DNA of 64,000 nucleotides from UBA7328 sp965247965. Its GTDB lineage: Bacteria; Bacteroidota; Bacteroidia; Chitinophagales; Saprospiraceae. Every line of letters begins with the position of its first letter. Positions within the stretch are counted from its first letter, which is position 1. Below the pieces are notes generated by a model, which saw nothing but the letters and a program-made list of their open reading frames with translations, was not told the DNA's origin and made no database searches. Position numbers and translations under genes: made by a program. The stretch is from contig OZ252053.1 in NCBI GenBank assembly GCA_965247965.1, forward strand, positions 6,014,001-6,078,000, given 5' to 3'. Below are positions 9,683-19,148 of this stretch, piece by piece.

Positions 9683-9882
9683 TACATATAATCCTCAAAG
9701 TCTTCGAGAGGCTTGTCAAAGTCGTCGGCCATTATAAAAGTTCCCTTTAAGCTGCCATACTCAGGGATTCTTTTTTTTGCCAAGCCATGTTTTTGGGTAA
9801 GAAATTCTATAAAATCAACAATTTCTGCTCTAATGCCTTCCGGCAGAGAGTTAACCTTGTTAAGAATAGTTTGATTTGTCAT
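9682..9882 (-). CDS. DUF2281-type antitoxin paired with PIN toxin
   Basis: A 66-residue acidic protein. The N-terminal half (ILNKVNSLPEGIRAEIVDFIEFL) matches the DUF2281 pattern of helix and LP turn; the C-terminal half, YGSLKGTFIMADDFDKPLEDFEDYM with its aromatic/acidic tail, is the usual toxin-neutralising region. It lies directly upstream of the PIN toxin with a one-base overlap. Role: binds and blocks the toxin and probably represses the operon. Confidence 0.8.
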   Translation of the reverse strand: MTNQTILNKVNSLPEGIRAEIVDFIEFLTQKHGLAKKRIPEYGSLKGTFIMADDFDKPLEDFEDYM

Positions 9883-9980
9883 GTTTCTTTGAACTATTAA
9901 TCGTTATGACGAATTTCGGAAATATTTGGAACAAAAGCCGGTTTAACAACTGGAACGATAACCTACGCACCTCATTGCAG

Positions 9981-10070
9981 GTCTATGACCAAATCGAAAG
10001 AAAACGAAATATCCACTTCACCAAATTGTGCTGCATGGATTATGCATTCCGATATTATTCCGGGTTTTTG
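9981..10070 (+). pseudogene. Short remnant of a second NCS1 transporter
   Basis: One frame encodes a segment containing ERKRNIHF and AFRYYSGF. It aligns with IRKRNIDL and AFHYYSGF near the C-terminus of the NCS1 gene ending at 9284, at roughly half identity with a one-codon gap. No other part of a transporter is visible. It looks like the decayed tail of a tandem paralogue, now separated from the first copy by the PIN toxin-antitoxin module. Confidence 0.5.
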
Positions 10071-10148
10071 AAGCGGTTATCAAACATTAATAACACCACG
10101 ATCTGAATTTGGAATTTGTCAAGGTTCTGTTGGAATCGCAATTTTTGG

Positions 10149-10361
10149 TCAGCAGTGATTAGAAGTTACAACATTTTCCGCCACTTCTAATAACCGATCC
10201 ACTTGACCTGATTCTACCGACGGAAAATCATTGAGAAATTCTTCAATGGTATCACCGCCCTTCAAGTAATCGAATAGGATTTTAACTGGAACCCTTGTGC
10301 CGGCAAAGACGGGCGTCCCACTTTGAATTTCATGAGAAATTGTAATGACTTCAGCAACCAC
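10149..10361 (-). CDS. DUF433 antitoxin-like protein
   Basis: A 70-residue protein with the DUF433 signature: SGTPVFAGTRVPVKILFDYLKGG followed by IEEFLNDFPSV. The fold is a small HTH-like DNA-binding domain and such genes usually sit just upstream of a DUF5615 PIN-like toxin. No toxin follows here; the downstream 150 bp hold only the transporter remnant. It appears to be an orphan antitoxin. Confidence 0.75.
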   Translation of the reverse strand: MVAEVITISHEIQSGTPVFAGTRVPVKILFDYLKGGDTIEEFLNDFPSVESGQVDRLLEVAENVVTSNHC

Positions 10362-10444
10362 GATCGGTTATTTTCATCTCAAGCCGCTAAGATAGGTTAT
10401 TTCGTTCGTAAATACAGAAACACTCCTTTTCCTATTCGGCCACT

Positions 10445-11650
10445 TTACCCCTCAAGCTCCCCCAAAATCACTTCCCTCTTCCCCATCAAATACCGCCTCT
10501 CCGATTCATTATTCACCAATTCAGCTGCTTTATCAATATGGATTCGGGCTTCTTGATTACTTCCGATTTTTGCATAATACTCCGCCATAGTACCGTAGTA
10601 GAGATACGCCCTTTGTTCCAATTTACTAGGGTCAATATTATTTAATAATTCATATGCTTCGTGGAATTGTTTAAGTTGAAGCAAAACTATAGCTGTGTTT
10701 GTCGCAGTGAGTGGAGTGGGCTGAAGTTCATCAAGTCTTTCGCTCCACATGAGAATTTTATCCCAATTAGTTGATTCAAAAGATTCAGCCTTTAGATGTA
10801 CCGCAGCAATTGCCGCTTCGTAGTGATAAGTGGAAAATTCTTGTTGCCCTTCCACTGCCTTCTCCATCGCTTCGTGCCCTAATAAGATCAAAGGAACATA
10901 CCATTTGCTGCGATCCTGATTTTTTAAATCCACGATGTCATTTTGCTCATTCACCTTACTTTCCAGGCGGGCAGCCTGAAAACACATAAGGGCGAATAAG
11001 GCGTACGCACTTCCGAACCTCAAATGCTCCTTTTTCAGAATCATCTTACAAAGGCGTATAGCTTCACCGCAAAGATCTTGTCTGATGAGCAGATCTTTTC
11101 TGTTGGAATGAAATCCTTCGTTAAAGATCAGGTAGATGACCTCGACAACTCGTTCCAACCTCTTAGGCAACTCCCTTTGATTTGGCAGCACAAATGAAAT
11201 GGATTGTTCATTGATGACCTGACGCGCTCTGGTCAATCTCTTCTTAATAGTCGCCTCTTTCGGCAATAAGGCCGACGCGATTTCTTTGGTGCTGAATCCA
11301 GCTATAGTTTTTAGAGCGAAAGCGATCTGGTCTTTAGGGTTCAGCGAAGGGTGGCAGGCCGTAAAGATCATTCGCAACTGGCTGTCCTCGATTTCGTGGT
11401 TCATGAAAAGGTTGTCGAAGGCAATCTTGGACGGGCCGCCGCCGAGCTTATCTACCCGATCCTGATCAGCCTTGATCTTTCGCAGGAGATCAATGGCGCG
11501 GTTTTTAGCTGCTCGCGTCAACCACGCTTCGGGATTGTCGGGAATTTGTTCTCTCCAAGTTAGTATTGCCTTTGCAAAAGTGTCCTGAACGGCGTCTTCA
11601 ATAGTCTCCAGATGGGACAGGCCAAAAATGCGGGTCAAAATAGAAACCAT
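10445..11650 (-). CDS. ECF-type sigma factor with long C-terminal TPR-like domain (ECF42-like)
   Basis: A 401-residue protein from ATG 11650. Sigma region 2 is visible (LETIEDAVQDTFAKAILTW, then NRAIDLLRK) and region 4 follows (FALKTIAGFSTKEIASAL). The remaining 200 or so residues form helical TPR-like repeats, as in the ECF42/DUF6596 group. That group is typically encoded beside a YCII (DGPF) protein, exactly as here (11860-12210). The N-terminus looks frameshifted: a HLFRHQH block matching the usual family start lies in another frame at about 11658-11685. A TTG with a GAGGAG ribosome site at about 11722-11724 is a possible original start. The truncated form may lack part of region 2. Confidence 0.8.
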   Translation of the reverse strand: MVSILTRIFGLSHLETIEDAVQDTFAKAILTWREQIPDNPEAWLTRAAKNRAIDLLRKIKADQDRVDKLGGGPSKIAFDNLFMNHEIEDSQLRMIFTACHPSLNPKDQIAFALKTIAGFSTKEIASALLPKEATIKKRLTRARQVINEQSISFVLPNQRELPKRLERVVEVIYLIFNEGFHSNRKDLLIRQDLCGEAIRLCKMILKKEHLRFGSAYALFALMCFQAARLESKVNEQNDIVDLKNQDRSKWYVPLILLGHEAMEKAVEGQQEFSTYHYEAAIAAVHLKAESFESTNWDKILMWSERLDELQPTPLTATNTAIVLLQLKQFHEAYELLNNIDPSKLEQRAYLYYGTMAEYYAKIGSNQEARIHIDKAAELVNNESERRYLMGKREVILGELEG

Positions 11651-11814
11651 CTTTCCACATGCTGATGCCTAAAAAGATGGTCGATGAGTTTTGCCTCTTT
11701 TTGAATTCTTGTCTTTGCTTCCAATTTCTCCTCTTTTCCATTTCTTCCAGTTATCCAATATCAAGACGTCAGAAGCCAGAGCACAGATACAGGAAACAGC
11801 TAAGCGGATTGTCC

Positions 11815-11861
11815 GTCTTCTGACCTTTGTCTTCTGACCTTTGTCTTCTGACCTCTGTCTT
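11815..11861. repeat. Tandem 14-bp repeat, unit GTCTTCTGACCTTT
   Basis: Three units (the third with CTCT) plus a partial fourth, running into the stop codon of the YCII gene. The complementary words AGACGTCAGAAG lie just upstream at about 11764-11775, so the stretch can also fold. Confidence 0.8.
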
Positions 11862-12210
11862 ACTGTTCAAACACCATAACCTCTCTGATCTCAACAGTAC
11901 CGCCTATATCGTAGTCGGGATATCCTTCCGTGATCTTCGCTGCTCCATCGTAGTCCTCAGCCGCCACGATGTAGTATCCGCCGACCAATTCTTTGAGTTC
12001 GGTAGATGTGCGGTCGGTAACGGTGCGATCGGGCCCGCTTACGCGCCTCATTTCAGGATGCAGCGCATGGCCGCTTTGGACGACACCATCTTTTTCCATC
12101 TTTCCATGCCATTCCCACCACTTGCCCATTCGCGCTTGCATTTCTTCAGGGGACAGGCCCATTTCCGCGTAATTTGTACCAATAAATATTAACATAAAGT
12201 CTTTCATCAT
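11860..12210 (-). CDS. YCII-related (DGPF) domain protein
   Basis: A 116-residue protein with the YCII/DGPF pattern: an N-terminal MLIFIGTNYAEMG strand, a helix containing MGKWWEWHGKMEKDG, then SGHAL and a C-terminal strand VEIREVMVFEQ. Members are ferredoxin-like dimers often encoded with ECF42 sigma factors and suspected to act in the same response. It lies 210 bp upstream of the sigma factor gene on the same strand. Biochemical role unknown. Confidence 0.85.
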   Translation of the reverse strand: MMKDFMLIFIGTNYAEMGLSPEEMQARMGKWWEWHGKMEKDGVVQSGHALHPEMRRVSGPDRTVTDRTSTELKELVGGYYIVAAEDYDGAAKITEGYPDYDIGGTVEIREVMVFEQ

Positions 12211-12410
12211 TTGTTTTTAAAGCGATTTTTTAATTTGTTTAGATGAAACAATAAAATTACCGATTGCATGACGAAGCGATATTCGTAAAGGGGGACAAAG
12301 CTCGGAAAGAATATCTAATAGATTGTTTTGCAATAGGCGCCGGAATTTTTCTTATTTGCCAAAACAATCATTAATGGAACAAATCTTGTATTTTAGGTAT
12401 CTGAGCATGC

Positions 12411-13802
12411 ATGAGCACAATGTCTATACTCATAAAAAACGGAAGAGTAGTCACAGCAGAATCAGATTATGCAGCTGATGTATTCGCAGAAGGCGAAAAA
12501 ATCATGGCCATTGGCAAGGATCTTCCGTATAAAGCTGATCGGGTAATCGATGCTTCCAACAGATTAGTATTTCCAGGAGGTATAGATCCACATGTGCATT
12601 TGGATATGCCTTTCATGGGTACATATTCAAGCGATGATTATACGACGGGCACAAAAGCTGCCCTTCATGGCGGCACGACCATGGTCATCGATTTTATTCT
12701 ACAAACACAAGGTGATACGCTCCATAGTGCCCTGAAAACCTGGCAGAAAAAATCTGCAGGCAAGGCTGTGGGCGATTATTCTTACCATATGGCCGTTACC
12801 GATTTCAATGATAACGTTGCCAAAGAGGTGGTAGAAATGATTGATAATGAGGGAATTAGCTCATTTAAAACCTTTATGGCGTACAAGGGCGCCTTGATGA
12901 TCGACGACGGTCAAATGGTTCAACTCATGAAAGTTGTGAAAGCGCATGGCGGCTTGGTCACCGTCCATGCTACCAATGGAGATATGATCGATTCATTAAT
13001 TGCTAAACATCGCTCAGAAGGAAAATTATCGCCCCTTTATCATTACCTCTCACAACCGGAAGTTACCGAAGCCGAAGCGTCAAGACGATTTACAGATATG
13101 TCTTATTATACCGGGTGTCCAGGCTATATCGTGCACATGACGTGTGAAGGAGCGCTCAATGCTATTCGCTCTGCTACCCAAAGAAATCAAAAAGTATTTG
13201 CAGAAACGTGCATTCAATATCTTCTTCTTGATGCTTCGTTGTATGAAAAGGATTTTGAAGGCGCCAAATGGGTGATGAGTCCTCCGCTTCGACAAAAGAA
13301 AGACCAGGAGGCGCTTTGGGCTGGTATTAATCAAGGTTTGGTACGAGTACTGGGTACGGATCACTGTCCATTCAAATGGGAGCAAAAGAAGATGGGAAAA
13401 GATGACTTTTCTAAAATTCCCAATGGCCATCCTGCGATAGAGCACCGAATGGAATTGCTGTATTCCGAAGGAGTTCGGACAGGTAAAATATCGCTGAATA
13501 AATATGTAGAGATCACTTCCACGAATGCAGCAAAGATTTTTGGAATGTATCCCCAAAAGGGTACTATGTCTATTGGAGCGGATGCGGATTTGGTGATATT
13601 TGATCCTGATAAGAAACACACTTTATCGAAAGAAACACATCATATGAATGTGGATTACTCGGGATATGAAGGTTGGGAGGTTACGGGAAAGACGGAGACC
13701 GTTTTGTTAAGAGGAGAGGTGGTTATCCAGGATGAAAAATGTCTGATCGATCCGGGATATGGGCGGTTTGTGAGGCGAGGGACGAGTTCATTGGTGATTT
13801 AA
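12411..13802 (+). CDS. hydA: Dihydropyrimidinase (D-hydantoinase)
   Basis: A 463-residue cyclic amidohydrolase of normal length. The binuclear metal site is complete: H61 and H63 in GIDPHVHLD, the carboxylated lysine K159 in FMAYKG, H186 in VTVHATNGD, H242 in YIVHMTCEG and D317 in LGTDHCPF. It hydrolyses 5,6-dihydrouracil or dihydrothymine to N-carbamoyl-beta-amino acids in the cytosol. It opens a same-strand run with beta-ureidopropionase and the dihydropyrimidine dehydrogenase genes. ATG at 12411; a second in-frame ATG at 12420 is possible. Confidence 0.93.
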   Translation: MSTMSILIKNGRVVTAESDYAADVFAEGEKIMAIGKDLPYKADRVIDASNRLVFPGGIDPHVHLDMPFMGTYSSDDYTTGTKAALHGGTTMVIDFILQTQGDTLHSALKTWQKKSAGKAVGDYSYHMAVTDFNDNVAKEVVEMIDNEGISSFKTFMAYKGALMIDDGQMVQLMKVVKAHGGLVTVHATNGDMIDSLIAKHRSEGKLSPLYHYLSQPEVTEAEASRRFTDMSYYTGCPGYIVHMTCEGALNAIRSATQRNQKVFAETCIQYLLLDASLYEKDFEGAKWVMSPPLRQKKDQEALWAGINQGLVRVLGTDHCPFKWEQKKMGKDDFSKIPNGHPAIEHRMELLYSEGVRTGKISLNKYVEITSTNAAKIFGMYPQKGTMSIGADADLVIFDPDKKHTLSKETHHMNVDYSGYEGWEVTGKTETVLLRGEVVIQDEKCLIDPGYGRFVRRGTSSLVI

Positions 13803-13835
13803 ATATGAAGCTTCGAAAGGAAGTAGAAACAAAAA

Positions 13836-14187
13836 CTTTCGCCCTTTCAGGGCTTTGATCGATAGTGATTTTGGAAATAGGGCTTTGCCCTATCTTGTTG
13901 CTTTTGCCCTTTCAGGGCTATCTGTACAAATCCGGGTTATGAGTGATTTGTGGAATAAAGAATGAGGTCTCTGATTGTAAAGTGGTATTGATTGACAATT
14001 TTTTAAAATTAAGCGTGCACAAAGTATTGGAATCTAAGAAAAAAGAGGCGTATGCAAGAGTGAAGGGCAAAGCCCTTTGAGAATGGCGATAGTGGCAGTA
14101 GCCCTGGAGGAGCGCAAGCACTAGCGAAGGGCAACGCCCTTCGAGACAATATGCATAACGACACAAGCCCTGAAGGGGCGCAAGTAA
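13836..14187. repeat. REP-like palindromic repeat cluster
   Basis: No gene is seen between dihydropyrimidinase and beta-ureidopropionase. The stretch carries repeated hairpin words: GCCCTTTCAGGGCTT near 13840 and 13907, TAGGGCTTTGCCCTA near 13879, then GGGCAAAGCCCTTTGAGA near 14066, CGAAGGGCAACGCCCTTCG near 14125, and AGCCCTGAAGGGGCG near 14166. The left and right halves are in opposite orientation, so the block is a large symmetrical inverted array, as in bacterial REP/BIME elements. Confidence 0.75.
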
Positions 14188-14226
14188 AATACCTATTTTT
14201 ATCGATCAATTTAATCGAAAAACACT

Positions 14227-15093
14227 ATGCCCAGAAAAGTAAAATCAGGACTAATACAAGTCAGCCTGCCAATTTCTGAAGGCGAAGGCACAATCCCTGA
14301 AATAATCACAGCAATGGTCGACAAACACATTCCCTTTATTGAGGAAGCCGGGAAAAAGGGAGTACAAATATTATGCCTGCAGGAAATTTTCAACACACCC
14401 TATTTCTGTCCGGGACAGGATGCAAAGTGGTACGTATCGGCAGAATCCATTCCTGGCCCAACAATTGAATTGATGCAGGGCTTTGCGAAGAAATACGATA
14501 TGGTAATCATCGTTCCGATTTTCGAAAAAGAACAGCCTGGCGTGCTTTACAACTCCGCAGCGGTTATCGATGCAGACGGTTCTTATCTTGGAAAGTATCG
14601 CAAAAATCACATACCTCACACTACTGGATTTTGGGAAAAGTTTTTCTTCAAACCAGGCAACCTCGGATATCTTGCTTTTCAAACAAAGTATGCCAAAATC
14701 GGGGTGTACATTTGCTATGATCGTCATTTTCCGGATGGAGCAAGAATATTGGGATTGAATGGCGCCGAAATTGTGTACAACCCTTCAGCCACGGTAGCCG
14801 GCCTTTCTCAATATTTATGGAAACTCGAACAGCCTGCACATGCCGCAGCGAATGGCTACTTCATGGGATGTATCAATAGAGTAGGAGAGGAAAAACCGTG
14901 GGATGTCGGTCGTTTCTATGGTACCTCATATTTCGTTGATCCACGTGGACAGGTTTTTGCGGAAGCATCAGAATACGATGATGAACTGCTTGTCGCTGAA
15001 TTTGACCTGGATATGATCGATGAGGTGAGGTCGACGTGGCAGTTTTATCGGGACAGGAGGCCCGAGACTTATGGGAAGTTAGTGGAGCTTTAG
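14227..15093 (+). CDS. Beta-ureidopropionase / N-carbamoyl amidohydrolase (nitrilase superfamily)
   Basis: A 288-residue nitrilase-fold enzyme with the full Glu-Lys-Cys triad: E53 in CLQEIFNTPYF, K126 in YRKNHIP and C163 in VYICYDRHFPD. The RRPETYGKL C-terminus matches beta-ureidopropionase-type members. It cleaves N-carbamoyl-beta-alanine to beta-alanine, CO2 and ammonia, directly after dihydropyrimidinase in the pathway and on the chromosome. The gene follows the REP-like block and precedes preT by 109 bp. Confidence 0.9.
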   Translation: MPRKVKSGLIQVSLPISEGEGTIPEIITAMVDKHIPFIEEAGKKGVQILCLQEIFNTPYFCPGQDAKWYVSAESIPGPTIELMQGFAKKYDMVIIVPIFEKEQPGVLYNSAAVIDADGSYLGKYRKNHIPHTTGFWEKFFFKPGNLGYLAFQTKYAKIGVYICYDRHFPDGARILGLNGAEIVYNPSATVAGLSQYLWKLEQPAHAAANGYFMGCINRVGEEKPWDVGRFYGTSYFVDPRGQVFAEASEYDDELLVAEFDLDMIDEVRSTWQFYRDRRPETYGKLVEL

Positions 15094-15853
15094 AAGCCAA
15101 TGATTCAATGCTACAATGATGTAATGCCACAATAGGGTAGGTGAATATTATGGCATTCGGGCATTCAATCATTACATTATTCAATCATTACATCATTAGA
15201 GGATGGCCGAATACAAAAGACCAAAGACAGAAGAAGAATTTGAGCAGAACTTCGCTCAGAAGACACCTTTGATGAATTCGACAGAGGCCTATTATGAAAG
15301 TTCCAGGTGCTTATTCTGTTACGATGCTCCTTGTATGCACGCCTGTCCGACAGGCATTGATATTCCCCTTTTTATCAAACAAATTCATACTGATAATTTG
15401 ACAGGTGCTGCCAAGACTATTTATGATTCAAATTGGCTCGGTAATGCGTGCGGCACCGTATGCCCAACAGCTGTTTTGTGCGAAGGAGCATGCGTCTATA
15501 ACCATCAGGACGTACCTCCTATTCAGATCGGCCGCTTGCAAAATTATGCTACAGCAAAGGCCATGAGTCAAAATCAAAAATTGTATGAGCCGGGAAAGTC
15601 AAATGGGCGGAAAGTAGCCGTGATTGGAGCAGGCCCGGCCGGCATAGCTTGTGCTTGTGAGTTGAGAATATTGGGATACGAGGTAGATATTTTCGAGGCA
15701 AAAGACAAACCATCGGGCCTGACTGTTTACGGAACAGCACCTTATAAAATTACGAATGAAGAGGCTTTGGACGAGATAGACTATTTACAAAATCAATTGG
15801 GTTTTACAATAAAATATTCTTCACCGATCAGCTCAGTACGAGAAGGCTCTAGT

Positions 15854-16907
15854 TTAGGTTAGCGTTGATATTAACATTTCATATCGATTCGATATCTGTT
15901 GGTATCTCGCGTAGGCCGTTATGTCTTCGACTGAGAGTGCTGCGAAATCTTTCACGAACTGCCTGTTTTTTTTAAGCATTTCCTTCAGCCTATACCAATT
16001 GAGATATTGTTGGAGGTATTTAGTGGAAACACCCCAAAATTGATTGTCAATCCATTTCTTTATCCTTCTGTGGGTGGAGTTTACATGTTGGATATGATAA
16101 ACCCCATTTTTGACCCGTTGCTTTAAATCGGAACGCAATGGATGGTGTTCGATCTGTTTATCCATGGCAAAGCCTTTATAGCTGACATGCGAATCGCTGC
16201 ACAATATAGTTTGCTTGGTAAACCTCTTTCCTATGGCCTTTTCTATAACTCGTGCCGCGTTACGCGGTATCCTTTTTCTTCAACCGCCCTTTGGTAGCCA
16301 CGCTCAAATCCATCTGTTCTTTTCTATCCAGGGTAACAATTACTGCAATGTGGTCATCATTTATGCCCCTTTTACCTGAGGAGCCACCCCGTTTCCTTGG
16401 TTTGCGGGATTCAACTTCCCTGCCCTTGTCCGAGTGAAAAAAGAAAGTCTCGTCACTTTCCGTAATCCCAGTAAAATCCCCCTTATCAGTATCTTCTATG
16501 GATGCCAGTATCTTGTGGCGCCAATCGAATGCGGTTTTCTTGTTTATGCCCAGGGTGACCTTGATTTTATCCAGGCTCATTTCTTCCAACATCAACTTAA
16601 GATAATCATCAATCTTGTCTTTCCTGCGGATCCTAGCCATCCAGGTGCCGCTGTATTCTGTAAAACTTCTATTACATGACTTGCACTTATAGCGCCGGGA
16701 ACCTTTGTCGATGCCAAACTTTACATATTTGGTATGGCCACAATGGGCACAGCATCCTTGCTTATTGTCCAAGATATCCCTCCTAAGCCTCTGGCATTGA
16801 GGGGAAAGATTTTCCAACTCACCGGCGGCTTGCAGTTCCATTATCAGGGATTGCTGACCTTCGGCCGAAAGACCCATGAAATACGATTTTATTGCTTCTT
16901 TTTCCAT
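15854..16907 (-). pseudogene. IS1595/ISXO2-like transposase, interrupted
   Basis: The N-terminal part (16907 to 16260) has a zinc ribbon (CAHCGHTKYVKFG...YKCKSCNRSF), an HTH segment and the start of the DDE-type nuclease (ITESDETFFF). The C-terminal part (from about 16250 to 15854) continues in another frame with VIEKAIGKRFTKQTILCSDSHVSYKGFA, which holds the second catalytic Asp. The break is caused by the foreign sequence at 16245-16270, which introduces TAA and shifts the frame. The copy is therefore probably not autonomous. Confidence 0.88.
16245..16270. repeat. 26-bp foreign sequence, copy 1 (inside IS1595 transposase)
   Basis: This 26-mer is identical to 45466-45491, which lies inside a group II intron. 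It contains the hairpin CCGCG-TTA-CGCGG. Deleting about 19 to 22 bp of it would rejoin the transposase in frame, so it looks inserted. Confidence 0.85.
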
Positions 16908-17808
16908 ACCTCTAAGATATAAATAATAGCTTAATTAAACTAGAGCCTACGAGAATTACAACAACTTGAAAATCAATACAATGCGATCTTTATTGGAGTG
17001 GGTTCGGGCCCGACCAGGACTATGGAAATAAAAGGTGAAGAAAAGAAAAATGTGATCGGGGCAGTGGAATGGATCGAAGAATTGAGGATGAATCATTATA
17101 AGGTAAAAGTGCCCGCTCGCGTTGTAGTGCTAGGAGGAGGAAATACGGCTATGGATGCCGCTTCCGAATCAGCGAGGATGGGAGCGGAATCGGTGATGCT
17201 TGTCTATCGGCGTAGTAGAGAAAGTATGGGAGCTTATGGATTTGAATACGATTTAGCAGTAAGCGCAGGGGTGAAAGGTTTGTTCGAAGTCCAGCCTTTG
17301 GAAATTGTTGGAAATGGAAAAGCAACCGGAGTCAAATTCGTAAAGACAAAAAGTAGAAATGGCAAACTAGAATATATAAACGGAAGTGAATTCATTGTGG
17401 AATGCGATATGGTCATAAAAGCCACAGGTCAGGCAAAGTGCACGACGCTTTTCAAGAAAATAAATGGTTTAGAATTAGATCGGGGCGGTCGCATTATGGT
17501 GAACGAAACCACTTTTCAAACAACAAATAAAAAATACTTTGCCGGCGGCGACGCGGTAAATGGTGGAGCGGAAGTCGTCAATGCCTGCTATGAGGGCAAG
17601 ATGGCGGCGCGGGGGATCCACAAATGGTTAAATAAAAAATGATTGGCTGGCCAGGTTATTGTATTTTATGGTTTCAAATGCCACAGTTGCGTGTTGCCGG
17701 TTGCGGGTTGGTCCGCTTGATTCTGAGCTCTGCCCATCCGGACATTACGAGCTCACTGATACTCATTGTTTGCCTTTTTGATAAAAGAGCTATTGAAAGT
17801 AAACAGAT

Positions 17809-19143
17809 ATGCCAGATTTATCCATAAACTTCGCAGGAATAAAATCACCGAATCCATTTTGGTTAGCGTCGGGGCCACCAGCCAATTCCGGCTACCAGGT
17901 AATGAAAGCCTTTGATGCTGGCTGGGGTGGCGCTGTGTGGAAGACGCTTGGGGTGCCCGTGATCAATGTATCGAGCAGGTACGGCTCCATCAATTACCGC
18001 AATACCCGCATGGCAGGATTTAACAATATCGAATTGATCACCGACCGTCCGCTTTCCGATAACCTGAAAGAGATCGAAGAAGTCAAAAAATACTTTCCCG
18101 ACCACGCTGTCATCGCTTCATTGATGGTTGAGACAAAGGAAGAATGGCGTCAGATCATCAAGGATTCTGAAAATGCAGGGGCAGATGGAATAGAGCTAAA
18201 TTTTGGGTGCCCGCATGGTATGTGCGAACGTGGTATGGGCTCCGCGGTTGGTCAGGAACCTTCTGTTTTAAAGACAATTGTAGAGTGGGTGATGGACTTT
18301 GCTCAGATTCCTGTCATTACCAAACTAACCCCAAATATTTCTCATATCGTCGATCCCGGATTGGCGGCTGTGCATGGCGGTACCGATGCTATTTCCCTGG
18401 TGAATACTTTTAAAAGTATCGTTGGCATCGATTTGGATTCGTATGCACCACTTCCTATTGTTGACGGCAAAGGTACCAATGGAGGTTACTGCGGCCCTGC
18501 GGTAAAACCAATAGCACTGGAAATGACCAAAGAACTCGCAAAACATCCCGAAATTCAAGGTACTCCAATTTCGGGAATAGGGGGCATTGAGACATGGCGA
18601 GATGCTGTGGAGTTTATTCTTCTGGGCGCATCGTCGTTACAGGTGTGTACGGCAGTAATGCATTATGGTTTTGGTATTGTACGAGAGATGAAAACAGGCC
18701 TCGAGCAATTTATGAGCGAAAAAGGCTATGAAACCATTGATGATTTTCTCGGCAAGGCGCTTCCTAATGTAACCGAATGGAAACACCTCAATCTCAATTA
18801 TAAAATAGTTGCTGAAATTGACTCATCCAAGTGCATAGGATGCGATCTCTGCTATATTGCTTGTGACGATGGAGCGCATCAGGCGATAAGATTACCCACA
18901 ACAAATGGAACTAGAATTCCCGAAATAATTGAAGAAAATTGTGTCGGTTGTAATCTATGTGCCCTGGTATGCCCTGTCGAGAATTGTATAACTATGGAAG
19001 AAAGGAAGAATGGCAATGGAGATGAAACATGGGATGAGCGATCCGATGCCGGTAAGATACCTACCACGTTCGATGATGAGCTTGCTGGGGGAAAGCATCA
19101 TTATGTGCCGTCCGTGCAGGACGCTTTAGAATTCAAAAAATAA
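17809..19143 (+). CDS. preA: PreA, NAD-dependent dihydropyrimidine dehydrogenase catalytic subunit
   Basis: A 444-residue protein. Residues about 1-330 form the FMN-binding dihydroorotate dehydrogenase-like barrel; the LNFGCPHGMCERGMG segment holds the active-site cysteine region. Two 4Fe-4S ferredoxin clusters follow near the C-terminus: CIGCDLCYIAC and CVGCNLCALVCPVENC. The enzyme reduces uracil or thymine to the dihydro form with electrons delivered by PreT. It lies 166 bp downstream of the broken preT and is itself intact. Confidence 0.93.
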   Translation: MPDLSINFAGIKSPNPFWLASGPPANSGYQVMKAFDAGWGGAVWKTLGVPVINVSSRYGSINYRNTRMAGFNNIELITDRPLSDNLKEIEEVKKYFPDHAVIASLMVETKEEWRQIIKDSENAGADGIELNFGCPHGMCERGMGSAVGQEPSVLKTIVEWVMDFAQIPVITKLTPNISHIVDPGLAAVHGGTDAISLVNTFKSIVGIDLDSYAPLPIVDGKGTNGGYCGPAVKPIALEMTKELAKHPEIQGTPISGIGGIETWRDAVEFILLGASSLQVCTAVMHYGFGIVREMKTGLEQFMSEKGYETIDDFLGKALPNVTEWKHLNLNYKIVAEIDSSKCIGCDLCYIACDDGAHQAIRLPTTNGTRIPEIIEENCVGCNLCALVCPVENCITMEERKNGNGDETWDERSDAGKIPTTFDDELAGGKHHYVPSVQDALEFKK

Positions 19144-19148
19144 TTAGT

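Larger units (their letters stand above)
15845..16947 (-). mobile_element. IS1595-family insertion sequence (1103 bp)
   Basis: The terminal inverted repeat GGCTCTAGTTTA is present at both ends and the 8-bp target TACGAGAA is repeated at 15837-15844 and 16948-16955. GG...CC termini and 8-bp duplications are typical of IS1595. The transposase is on the minus strand and is itself broken by a 26-bp foreign sequence. Confidence 0.93.
15203..17642 (+). pseudogene. preT: PreT, NAD-dependent dihydropyrimidine dehydrogenase subunit, split by IS1595
   Basis: The N-terminal piece (15203-15844) has two Fe-S cysteine sets (CLFCYDAPCMHACP and CGTVCPTAVLCEGAC) and the FAD motif GAGPAGIACA. The C-terminal piece (16956-17642) has the NAD(P)H motif GGGNTAMDAA and the final FAGGDAVNGGAEVV FAD segment. 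An IS1595 element lies between, with the 8-bp target TACGAGAA duplicated; excision joins the pieces in frame, giving 442 residues. The subunit feeds electrons from NADH to PreA for uracil reduction. The only lesion seen is the insertion. Confidence 0.92.

Noticed and set aside
16245..16270. loxP- or dif-like recombination site
   Set aside because: The 26-mer begins ATAACT and ends TAT, but its arms are not the inverted 11-13 bp arms of tyrosine recombinase sites; the only palindrome is the CCGCG/CGCGG core.
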